The notes below the pieces were generated by a model, which was given only the letters and a program-made list of their open reading frames with translations, searched no databases and was not told where the DNA came from. Source: JAPEKQ01 sp964487295 (lineage in GTDB: Bacteria; Joyebacterota; Joyebacteria; Joyebacterales; Joyebacteraceae). From it: a stretch of 7,429 nt of DNA. The stretch's first letter is position 1, and every line of letters begins with the position of its first letter. Below, in pieces: positions 1-6,203 of this stretch. The position numbers were made by a program, and so were the translations under genes. The stretch spans positions 1 through 7,429 of the forward strand of contig CAZAQL010000127.1 in NCBI GenBank assembly GCA_964487295.1, written 5' to 3'.

Positions 1-351
1 GGCGTCCATCGTATGGAGCACCTCGCGCGCATTCGGGAAGGTGCAGCTCGCCAACGCGGCCATGCGAGCCCCCTCCTCGACCGTCACGTTCATCACGATC
101 CGCTGCTCACCCGACTCGGGAAGCAGACCGAAGCAGAAGCGGACCGGATTCTCGATCCGTGCCCCACGGGACACGAGCATACTCACATGTAGCTTGCCGT
201 CACGCTCCTCCGCATCGAGTTCGAGACCGGGAACCAGGTGAAGACCCAGCACGTTTGTGCCGTGAATCTCTACGTGCGCCACGTCTGTTGAGGTGATGCA
301 TTCCTCTCCGATGCTCTCGTAGAGCGCCTGAATGAGATTACCATCTGTCAC
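1..351 (-). CDS. sufB: SufB/SufD-core Fe-S cluster assembly scaffold protein, N-terminal part (runs off the left edge)
   Basis: Partial gene: the first 117 codons read from 351 down to base 1 without a stop. I start it at the GTG at 351-349, which overlaps the sufC stop codon in a GTGA tetranucleotide (351-348) and has a GGAG at 362-359, seven bases upstream. The visible protein starts MTDGNLIQALYESIGEECIT and continues with a segment around residues 30-42 (HGTNVLGLHLVPG) and a beta-rich stretch ending near the edge in EGARMAALASCTFPNA. These resemble the start of the SufBD beta-helix core (established family; my recognition from memory). In the SUF system this protein is the scaffold on which Fe-S clusters form in the cytoplasm, as a complex with the SufC ATPase. 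The core begins almost at the N-terminus, so the long N-terminal region of E. coli-type SufB is absent, as in the short archaeal/anaerobe form. The conserved C-terminal Cys/His residues lie outside the window, so SufB cannot be separated from SufD here. Confidence 0.8.
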   Translation of the reverse strand, partial: MTDGNLIQALYESIGEECITSTDVAHVEIHGTNVLGLHLVPGLELDAEERDGKLHVSMLVSRGARIENPVRFCFGLLPESGEQRIVMNVTVEEGARMAALASCTFPNAREVLHTMDA

Positions 352-1103
352 GTTCGGTCTCCGATCGCGTTCCGGTCCGGCCTGTTCTGATGGTCGCATG
401 GGATGCAGCGGTCGCCGAACGACTCTGAGATTCGCTCGGCGCTGCCCTCTTCCATGAGCCGACCGCAGCACATGAGAAAGGCATGATCGGCGTGTTTGAG
501 AACAACCGGGCTGTGCGTGATCAACAGGACGGTCGTTCCGGTATCGCGGAACCTGCCGAGCGCCTCGAAGATGCGGTTCAACGCCACGACGTCGATCCCG
601 GAGTCGGGTTCGTCCATCAGGACAACACGTGGCCTCATGACCAGGATGGACGCCAGCTCGACACGCTTCCTCTCCCCTCCCGAGAGCGTCTGGTCTACGT
701 TGCGTCCGATGTACTTCGTCGGCTCGAGGCCGACTGCATCCAGAGCATCGGTCACAGCGTCCGACGAGTGATCCCGGGACCCTGCCGCGACGAAACGCTC
801 CACGGAGAGCCCCTCGAACCGCGCCGGCTCCTGCCACGCGAGCGTGACCCCACGCCGCGCGCGCTCATCGACGGCGAGACCCCTGAGCGATTCGCCGCAG
901 AGCAGGATGTCGCCATCGAAATCGGTGTAACCCGCCAGACCCATGATCGTGGAGGCCAGAGTTGATTTGCCGGCTCCGTTCGGTCCCACGACCGCGTGGA
1001 CACGCCCCGGCCGGAACTCCAGCGTGAGATCGTCCAGTACCCTCTTCTCTCCGAAGCTGAGGGATACGTTGCGAACCTCAAGAGTGGAAGATCTTGGATC
1101 CAA
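348..1103 (-). CDS. sufC: SufC, ABC-type ATPase of the SUF Fe-S cluster assembly system
   Basis: Soluble ABC ATPase that powers Fe-S cluster assembly on SufB/SufD; it is not a transporter and no permease is encoded nearby. I chose the TTG at 1103-1101 as start (251 residues) because a strong GGAGGTGG lies at 1116-1109, with 8 bases between GGAGG and the codon. The frame stays open up to a TTG at 1154, but that start has no visible binding site. In the 251-residue numbering: Walker A GPNGAGKST at 40-48, Q-loop Gln at 91 (WQEP), ABC signature LSGGERKR at 140-147, Walker B with VVLMDEPDSGID at 160-171, and the H-loop His at 197 (ITHSP). DEPDSGID together with LSGGERKR is the diagnostic SufC pattern, distinct from other ABC ATPases. 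Length matches SufC (about 250). The C-terminus carries a CIPC at 233-236, followed by a short polar tail. It is coupled to the following sufB through a GTGA overlap. All catalytic residues are intact. Confidence 0.92.
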   Translation of the reverse strand: MDPRSSTLEVRNVSLSFGEKRVLDDLTLEFRPGRVHAVVGPNGAGKSTLASTIMGLAGYTDFDGDILLCGESLRGLAVDERARRGVTLAWQEPARFEGLSVERFVAAGSRDHSSDAVTDALDAVGLEPTKYIGRNVDQTLSGGERKRVELASILVMRPRVVLMDEPDSGIDVVALNRIFEALGRFRDTGTTVLLITHSPVVLKHADHAFLMCCGRLMEEGSAERISESFGDRCIPCDHQNRPDRNAIGDRT

Positions 1104-1108
1104 GGTCG

Positions 1109-1116
1109 CCACCTCC
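1109..1116 (-). promoter_or_regulatory. Shine-Dalgarno site that sets the sufC start
   Basis: The minus strand reads GGAGGTGG here, 8 bases from GGAGG to the TTG at 1103. It is a near-complete anti-16S match and is the reason to prefer the shorter SufC over a start at 1154, where no such site is seen. Confidence 0.7.
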
Positions 1117-1154
1117 GAACCGATGACGCGCTCTGACACTTGCGGAAGAAACAA

Positions 1155-1182
1155 TTGAAATACATATCACTTGTGTTAGACT
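1155..1182 (+). promoter_or_regulatory. Putative sigma70-like promoter for the ligase-polymerase operon
   Basis: TTGAAA at 1155-1160 (5 of 6 to the -35 consensus) is followed after 16 bases by TAGACT at 1177-1182 (4 of 6 to the -10 consensus), preceded by TGT at 1174-1176, which gives an extended -10. It lies in the only AT-rich stretch between the divergent genes. Transcription from it would give a leader of about 210 bases before the GTG at 1401. If the organism is an archaeon this reading would not apply. The match is by eye only. Confidence 0.35.
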
Positions 1183-1184
1183 AA
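1176..1184. promoter_or_regulatory. Short perfect palindrome TTAGACTAA in the divergent promoter region
   Basis: TTAG-A-CTAA is a perfect inverted repeat around one base and overlaps the putative -10 element of the plus-strand promoter. Its place between sufC and the ligase gene would suit a repressor half-site or operator, but 4-base arms occur easily by chance in AT-rich DNA. I cannot assign a regulator. Confidence 0.15.
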
Positions 1185-1386
1185 TTCTTACACTACATAC
1201 ATCAGGCGCTCGTGTCAACAGCCTTCCTCAAGCCTCCGGCATCGGGTTTTCCCCGAATCTGTGGACGATCACCGCCTGCAGCGAGCCGTCGTCCGCCCCG
1301 TGCCCGAGCGGCGAGGAGCCATCGGAGCCGCCAGAGAAGTCCGCATCAGGCAGACGAGAACCGGAAAGGCGCCGGAGCACGCAAAC

Positions 1387-1393
1387 GGAGGTG
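1387..1393 (+). promoter_or_regulatory. Shine-Dalgarno site that sets the ligase start
   Basis: GGAGGTG lies 9 bases (from GGAGG) before the GTG at 1401. This site, the jump in third-position GC at this point and the start of family-like sequence soon after together place the ligase start here rather than at 1212. Confidence 0.65.
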
Positions 1394-1400
1394 TCAGGTC

Positions 1401-2423
1401 GTGGTGAAGAGCCGAGGGAGCAGCCTCATCGAGTCGCTCGCGGTTCCGCTCCGCGAGAGAGCGAACGAACGAGCCATGCCCGAGTGGATGAGCCCGATGC
1501 TCGCCACGCTCGCGAGCGACCCGTTCTCGGACCCCGACTGGGTCTACGAGCGGAAGCTCGACGGTGAGCGCTGCCTTGCCTTCCGAGACGGCCGCAGTCT
1601 CCGCCTCATGAGCCGCAACCGGAAGGAACTCGGTGACACGTATCCCGAGCTCGTGGAAGCGTTGAGGAAACAGGACTCGACGAGCTTCATCGTCGACGGT
1701 GAGGTCGTCGCGTTCAGCGGGAACACGACGAGCTTCTCTCGGCTGCAGAAGCGCATGAAGATCCGCTACGAGGAGGAGGCCCGCGCGAGCGGGGTCGCCG
1801 TCTTCTACTACATCTTCGACGCCCTCTTCATCGACGGACACGACGTGACGTCGTTGCCTCTGAGGAAGCGCAAGCGGCTGCTGCGCAACCTTGTCTCCTG
1901 GTCCTCCCCGCTCCGCTTCACGCCCCATCGAAACGAACACGGCGTCGCGTATCTCGAGGAGGCCTGTGAGAAGGGCTGGGAGGGCCTGATCGCCAAGGAC
2001 GCTCGTGCAGAGTACGTTCACGGCCGTTCGAGGAAGTGGCTCAAGTTCAAGTGCGTCGCCCGTCAGGAGTTCGTGATCGGCGGCTACACGGAGCCGAGCG
2101 GCGAGGGCGAGGGATTCGGAGCGCTGCTCATCGGCTACTACGACGACCGGGCGCTCACGTACACGTACGCGGGCAAGGTCGGGACCGGCTACGATCGGGA
2201 GACGCGCGAGACGCTCGGCGGCAGGCTCGAGGCTCTGGCCCGGAAGACTCCCGCCTTTGATGCGGGCGATCTCCCCTCGAAGAACGTCCACTGGGTGACG
2301 CCGAAGCTGGTCTGCGAGGTCGGCTTCACCGAGTGGACCAACGGCAAGCTCAGGCATCCGCGCTTCATCGGTCTCAGGCGGGACAAGGACCCGAAAGAGG
2401 TCGTGCGGGAGCGCACGCGCTGA
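1401..2423 (+). CDS. ligD: Stand-alone LigD-type ATP-dependent DNA ligase (NHEJ)
   Basis: Seals 5'-phosphate/3'-hydroxyl nicks and joined ends with ATP through a lysine-AMP intermediate. At 340 residues it is just the adenylation and OB-fold ligase core that forms one domain of bacterial LigD. In this numbering: motif I KLDGER at 52-57, with Lys52 as the adenylated residue; motif Ia SRNRKEL at 71-77; motif III around VDGEVVAF at 98-105; motif IIIa FYYIFDALFIDG at 135-146; motif IV EGLIAK at 194-199; motif V WLKFKC at 213-218. The OB domain starts near QEFVIGGYTEPSG (222) and ends with the typical RHPRFIGLRRDKDP close to the C-terminus. No phosphoesterase or polymerase domain is fused. The start is GTG at 1401 (a second GTG follows at 1404), preceded by GGAGGTG; an ATG at 1476 also lies just before the core. 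The gene precedes the LigD-type polymerase by 35 bases, which supports an end-joining role over a replication or LigC-like repair role. Confidence 0.9.
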   Translation: MVKSRGSSLIESLAVPLRERANERAMPEWMSPMLATLASDPFSDPDWVYERKLDGERCLAFRDGRSLRLMSRNRKELGDTYPELVEALRKQDSTSFIVDGEVVAFSGNTTSFSRLQKRMKIRYEEEARASGVAVFYYIFDALFIDGHDVTSLPLRKRKRLLRNLVSWSSPLRFTPHRNEHGVAYLEEACEKGWEGLIAKDARAEYVHGRSRKWLKFKCVARQEFVIGGYTEPSGEGEGFGALLIGYYDDRALTYTYAGKVGTGYDRETRETLGGRLEALARKTPAFDAGDLPSKNVHWVTPKLVCEVGFTEWTNGKLRHPRFIGLRRDKDPKEVVRERTR

Positions 2424-2446
2424 AGCCGGCCTTCAGGGAGTACAGG

Positions 2447-2452
2447 AAGGAG
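2447..2452 (+). promoter_or_regulatory. Shine-Dalgarno site that sets the polymerase start
   Basis: AAGGAG, 6 bases before the GTG at 2459, in the 35-base gap after the ligase stop. It supports GTG 2459 over the upstream in-frame ATG at 2333, which lies inside the ligase gene, and over ATG codons at 2492 and 2501. Confidence 0.6.
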
Positions 2453-2458
2453 CTTGAC

Positions 2459-3409
2459 GTGCGGCAGACGAAGAAGGACCGAACCGTCGAGATGATCCAA
2501 ATGGGGTCGATCACGATCGCCTCCGAGCGCCGCGACAAGGTGTTCTTCCCGGACGCCGGCATCACCAAGGGCGACGTCGTCGACTACTACCACTGGATCT
2601 CCGAGATGATGCTGCCGCATGTGAGGGACCGCGCGGTCAGCATGAAGAGATTCCCGGACGGAATCCGCGAGGACGGCTTCTATCAGAAGGAGGCGCCCGA
2701 CCACTTCCCGGACTGGGTCGTCAGGGAGACGCTCGAGAATCGGGACGGAGGGAGAACAACCTACGTCGTCATCGATCGGTCGGCCACGCTCGTCTACCTG
2801 GCGGAACAGGGTACGATCACGCCGCACGTCTGGCTCTCCACGATCGACCGACCGGAAGAACCCGACAGGATGATCTTCGACCTCGACCCGCCCGATGGCG
2901 ACTTCAGCCCGGTCCGGGACGCGGCGCGCCTGATCCGGGACACACTGCAGGAGTTGGAGATCCCGAGCTACGTGATGACCACGGGCTCCACGGGCCTTCA
3001 TGTCGTCACCCCGCTCCGGCGTTCGACCGGATTCGACTATGTGCGCGAGTTCGCGTCGGGCGTCGCCGAGCTGGCGGCATTGCGACATCCCGACACGCTG
3101 ACCACGGAGCAGCGAAAGGCGGGACGTCGCGGCAGGCTCTTCCTCGATGTGATGCGCAACGCCTACGGACAGACAGGTGTGCCGCCGTACGCGCTGAGAG
3201 CGCGGGCGGGCGCGCCCGTGGCCGCGCCAATCGAGTGGAAGGAGCTGGCGGACGGCGGGATGACCTCCGAGCGGTACAGCATCGACTCCATTCGTCGTCG
3301 CCTTGGTCAGCGTGACGACCCGTGGAAGGGCATCGGCCGGCACGCCGTCTCGCTCGGTGGAAGGAGCGAAAGGCTCGAGGAGCTCCTCAGGCGAGCCCGC
3401 TCCACCTAG
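2459..3409 (+). CDS. ligD: Stand-alone LigD-type polymerase/primase (NHEJ)
   Basis: Archaeo-eukaryotic primase-type polymerase that fills gaps or extends ends, often with ribonucleotides, during bacterial and archaeal end joining. It is 316 residues from the GTG at 2459, the usual size of the LigD polymerase domain. In this numbering: SERRDKVFFPDAGITKGDVV at 22-41 is the typical N-terminal signature; FYQKEAPDHFPDWV (74-87) follows; motif I DLDPP at 141-145 supplies the metal-binding Asp141 and Asp143; motif II TGSTGLHVVTPL at 175-186 includes His181; motif III RLFLDVMRN at 226-234 supplies the third acidic residue Asp230, followed by PPYALRARAGAPVAAPIEW (242-260), also typical. All catalytic positions are present. 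It follows the ligase on the same strand after 35 bases, so both are probably on one mRNA. In most bacteria these two activities are fused in LigD; separate genes are known in some archaea and bacteria. Ku is not in the window. Confidence 0.9.
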   Translation: MRQTKKDRTVEMIQMGSITIASERRDKVFFPDAGITKGDVVDYYHWISEMMLPHVRDRAVSMKRFPDGIREDGFYQKEAPDHFPDWVVRETLENRDGGRTTYVVIDRSATLVYLAEQGTITPHVWLSTIDRPEEPDRMIFDLDPPDGDFSPVRDAARLIRDTLQELEIPSYVMTTGSTGLHVVTPLRRSTGFDYVREFASGVAELAALRHPDTLTTEQRKAGRRGRLFLDVMRNAYGQTGVPPYALRARAGAPVAAPIEWKELADGGMTSERYSIDSIRRRLGQRDDPWKGIGRHAVSLGGRSERLEELLRRARST

Positions 3410-3419
3410 CAGCGTCCCG

Positions 3420-6203
3420 TCACTTCGTTCTCGCCATGACGCGCACGGCCGCGAAGGTAATGAGCTGTGCGCCGACGAGCGGGGTCAGGCTCAGCCCCAG
3501 CACCAGAGCCCACGCCCTTCCGCCGATCCGTGCGACCTTGAGCACACCGGCCAGCCCCGGTACATACACGGCCATGAGCAGAAGCGCACAGCACAGCGCG
3601 ACCGCCCCCCAGACGAACGGATTCCTGGTCACATCGTTGATGAACACGCCCGACGTGACATCGCGCATGTTGAACACGTGCCACAGCGACGCGAACCCGA
3701 GCGTCAGAAACGAGATGGTCACGGCCTCAGGACGTTCATAGCCGAATCGGCCGAGCGCCAGCGAGAGGCCCCAGAGCACCGGCGCTGCCAGTGCGACGCC
3801 GTATCCGCCGACCGCATACCAGTGTCGCGCTGAGAGGATCGGCTCCCCGGGATCCCGCGGCGGGCGACTCATGATCGACGGCTCGCCCTCTCCCACACCC
3901 AGCGCCAGTGCCGGAAAGACGTCGGTCACGATATTGAGGTAGAGAATCTGGAGCGGCAGTATGGGAAGCGGCGCACCGGCGAGCGACGCAACGGCCACCG
4001 CGACGATCTCACCAACGTGGCACGGCAGGAGGTAGAGCACGAACTTCCGGATGTTCGCGAAAATGACGCGCCCCTGTCCTACGGCCTCGACGATGGTCGA
4101 GAGCTCGTCGTCCTTGAGCACCATGTCCGAGGCCTCCCTGGCGATCTGCGTGCCCCGGCCGCCCATGGCGATCCCGATGTCGGCTTTCTTGAGCGCGGGT
4201 GCGTCGTTCACTCCATCTCCGGTCATGGCGACGATCTCTCCGTCCTTCTGGCTAGCCTCGATGAGATCGAGCTTCTGTTCGGGCGTGACGCGGGCGTAAA
4301 TGCGCACATCCTCGTACGCCCGGGACCCATGCCCGCCGTCGCCTCCCGTTCTGAGTTCGTCGCCGCACACGACCTTTGCGTTACTCTCTTCGACCAACCC
4401 AACGGCCAGAGCGACCCGGCGCGCCGTCTCCGGAAGGTCGCCCGTGACCATGAGGACCCTGATGCCGGCCTCGCGGCACCGTCTGATGGCTTCCCTGGCT
4501 GCCTCGTGCGGCGGGTCGTAGAGACCGACCAGTCCCAGCAGGGTCAGATCCACATAGGGCTCGTCCTCCTCGGAGCCGACCGTTCGCGTCGCAAGCGCGA
4601 GGACGCGGAGCCCCTGCTCTGCCATCGCCGTCGCCCGACCGAGCCACCTCTCCCTGCTCTCCATCGAGCGGACGCCCTCTTCCGAACGGACCTCCGTCGA
4701 CTTCGTGATGACGGCTTCCGGGGCTCCCTTCACCGCGACCGTGAACTGGCCGTCCTCTCGATGGAACGTCGCCATCATGGCAATCTCGGGGTCGAACGCC
4801 TCCTCCCGGACCTCGGGGTGGTCCTCGACGAGGTCGTCTCGCCTCAATCCGGCCGCCTCCCCGACCGTGAGCAGGGCGACCTCGAGCGGGTCGCCGGTAT
4901 GGTCTCCGTCCTCGCCGCTCCCGCCAAGCGTCGCGTTGTTGCAGAACACGCCCACGCGCAGCGCCTCGATGAGTGAAACCTCCCCCGCCGGGTCGACGGC
5001 GACATCCTCGGAGGCAGCATCCTCGCTCTCAGAGAACCCGGGGTCTGGTCCGATTTCGAACCGGTCGCTTACTGGGTCTCCGCCTTGAGATTCGGGCACG
5101 CGGAGGAACGTGCCCTCATCGGTGATGCGGTATCGTCCGTCAGCCGTCCAGTACTCTCGAGCCATCATCCTGTTCTCGGTGAGCGTCCCCGTCTTGTCGG
5201 TGAAGATGACGGTCGTGGCGCCGAGCGTCTCGACCGAGGCCAGTCGGTTCACGATGGCGTTCCTGCGAGCCATGCGCCACATCCCGCGACCCAGCGCGAC
5301 GGTCGCCACGATCGGCAGGCCTTCGGGAATCGCGGCCACAGCGAGAGCCACGGAGGTCTCGACCATCTGGACCGTGTTCCTTCCGACAGCCGCTCCGACG
5401 CCCACCAGGGTTGCCGCGATGCCCAACGCCACCCACACGAGTCGACGACCGAACATGGCGAGGCGCTTCTCGAGCGGCGTTGTCTCCTCGTCGGCCCCGC
5501 TGACCAGCGTGGCGACGCGACCGAGTTCCGTCGCGCTGCCGGTCCCGGTCACGACTCCTTCTCCCGAGCCCCTTGTCACGGCCGTGCCCTTCCAGAGCAT
5601 CGGCCTCCTGTCCGAGAGCTCGACATCCTCGTCGACGGGATCAACGGACTTCGGGACGGGTGTGGACTCCCCTGTGAGCGCGGATTCGTCCATCTGGAGC
5701 CGGGAGGCCTCGAGAAGACGGATGTCGCCGGTCATGATGTCGCCGCCCTCGATGAGCACGATGTCGCCAGGGACGATCTCCTCAGCCGGGGTCTCAACGA
5801 CGCCGCCTCTGCGGCGAACGCGCGCGGACACGCGGCCAAGCTGTCTCAGCGCCTCCATCGACCGCACGGCACGATGCTCCATGACGAAGCCGATCACGGC
5901 GTTGATGACGAGAGCGACCAGAATCGCGACGGCCTGGGTCCACTCGCCGAAGACGAAGGACGCCACCGCCGCTCCGGCGAGGACGATGGTGATGAGGCTC
6001 TTGAACTGGCGTCCGAGGATAACGAGCCAGCTCTCCCGTTCCCTCTGTCGGAGCGCGTTGCGTCCGTGCAGACGGCGACGTGCATCGACATCCTCCTCCG
6101 CTAACCCCTCGGAGGGCTCGACGCCGAGGGCTTCGGTCACCGCCTCCGGCCGCATCGCCCACGGAGCTTCGGGGAGGTTTCGCTTGTCCGGCGGAGAGGT
6201 CAT
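3420..6203 (-). CDS. P2-type cation-transporting ATPase, probably Ca2+ efflux
   Basis: Inner-membrane pump of 927 residues that uses ATP, through a phospho-Asp intermediate, to move cations. Domains in order: N-terminal cation ATPase region (about 15-60), M1-M2 (about 66-107), A-domain with TGES at 177-180, M3-M4 (about 253-300) with PEGLP at 293-297, P-domain with phosphorylated Asp336 in DKTGTLT (336-342), N-domain with KGAPE at 492-496, P-domain MVTGD (585-589) and TGDGVNDAP (661-669), then M5-M10 (about 716-920). By analogy with SERCA, ion-site residues are Glu294 (M4), Glu732 (M5), Asn757, Thr760 and Asp761 (M6), which favours the Ca2+-type P2A family. However, the M5 Asn of SERCA is His729 here, so the ion is uncertain. 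The N-domain contains an acidic, low-complexity loop at about 372-408. The ATG at 6203 overlaps the ppsA stop (ATGA, 6203-6200) and has only a weak binding site, so translation is probably coupled. It ends 10 bases from the convergent polymerase gene. Confidence 0.88.
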   Translation of the reverse strand: MTSPPDKRNLPEAPWAMRPEAVTEALGVEPSEGLAEEDVDARRRLHGRNALRQRERESWLVILGRQFKSLITIVLAGAAVASFVFGEWTQAVAILVALVINAVIGFVMEHRAVRSMEALRQLGRVSARVRRRGGVVETPAEEIVPGDIVLIEGGDIMTGDIRLLEASRLQMDESALTGESTPVPKSVDPVDEDVELSDRRPMLWKGTAVTRGSGEGVVTGTGSATELGRVATLVSGADEETTPLEKRLAMFGRRLVWVALGIAATLVGVGAAVGRNTVQMVETSVALAVAAIPEGLPIVATVALGRGMWRMARRNAIVNRLASVETLGATTVIFTDKTGTLTENRMMAREYWTADGRYRITDEGTFLRVPESQGGDPVSDRFEIGPDPGFSESEDAASEDVAVDPAGEVSLIEALRVGVFCNNATLGGSGEDGDHTGDPLEVALLTVGEAAGLRRDDLVEDHPEVREEAFDPEIAMMATFHREDGQFTVAVKGAPEAVITKSTEVRSEEGVRSMESRERWLGRATAMAEQGLRVLALATRTVGSEEDEPYVDLTLLGLVGLYDPPHEAAREAIRRCREAGIRVLMVTGDLPETARRVALAVGLVEESNAKVVCGDELRTGGDGGHGSRAYEDVRIYARVTPEQKLDLIEASQKDGEIVAMTGDGVNDAPALKKADIGIAMGGRGTQIAREASDMVLKDDELSTIVEAVGQGRVIFANIRKFVLYLLPCHVGEIVAVAVASLAGAPLPILPLQILYLNIVTDVFPALALGVGEGEPSIMSRPPRDPGEPILSARHWYAVGGYGVALAAPVLWGLSLALGRFGYERPEAVTISFLTLGFASLWHVFNMRDVTSGVFINDVTRNPFVWGAVALCCALLLMAVYVPGLAGVLKVARIGGRAWALVLGLSLTPLVGAQLITFAAVRVMARTK

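Larger units (their letters stand above)
1104..1400. other. Divergent intergenic region between sufC and the ligase gene
   Basis: About 300 bases separate the two chosen start codons. The core at about 1150-1200 is strikingly AT-rich for this window and is where both divergent promoters would be expected. The part from 1201 to 1400 is GC-rich. It holds an open plus-strand frame from a GTG at 1212 that runs into the ligase, but its third-position GC is only about 57% (36 of 63 codons by hand count), against about 91% (49 of 54) in the first codons after 1401, so I read it as an untranslated leader. I see no tRNA, convincing hairpin or riboswitch-like structure by eye, and no second small gene. 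Confidence 0.6.

Noticed and set aside
41..241. Plus-strand open frame of 66 codons
   Set aside because: It is antisense to the SufB/SufD-core coding region, which has family-like sequence and a coupled start; the plus-strand peptide is a Ser/Arg/Thr-rich shadow with no recognisable domain.
1104..1400. Small RNA, riboswitch or CRISPR-like repeat in the divergent region
   Set aside because: No repeated units, stable long hairpin or recognisable riboswitch core was found by eye; a covariance-model search would be needed to exclude an RNA fully.
1269..2357. Long minus-strand open frame of 362 codons opposite the ligase
   Set aside because: Long antisense frames are expected in GC-rich genes. 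The plus strand carries all ligase motifs, while the minus-strand translation is Arg/Ala/Val-rich without any motif.
2333..2458. Start of the polymerase gene at ATG 2333 inside the ligase gene
   Set aside because: The extra 42 residues are Gln/Arg/Ala-rich and read from ligase codons in another frame; a good AAGGAG precedes GTG 2459 instead.
2189..3343. Minus-strand open frame of 384 codons opposite the polymerase and ligase end
   Set aside because: It crosses two well-supported plus-strand genes, and its translation is Arg/Asp/His-rich with no domain signature.
3303..3833. Plus-strand frame of 176 codons bridging the polymerase end and the ATPase end
   Set aside because: It overlaps the C-termini of both recognised genes, and its Arg/Gln/His-rich translation resembles no known family; no binding site is seen.
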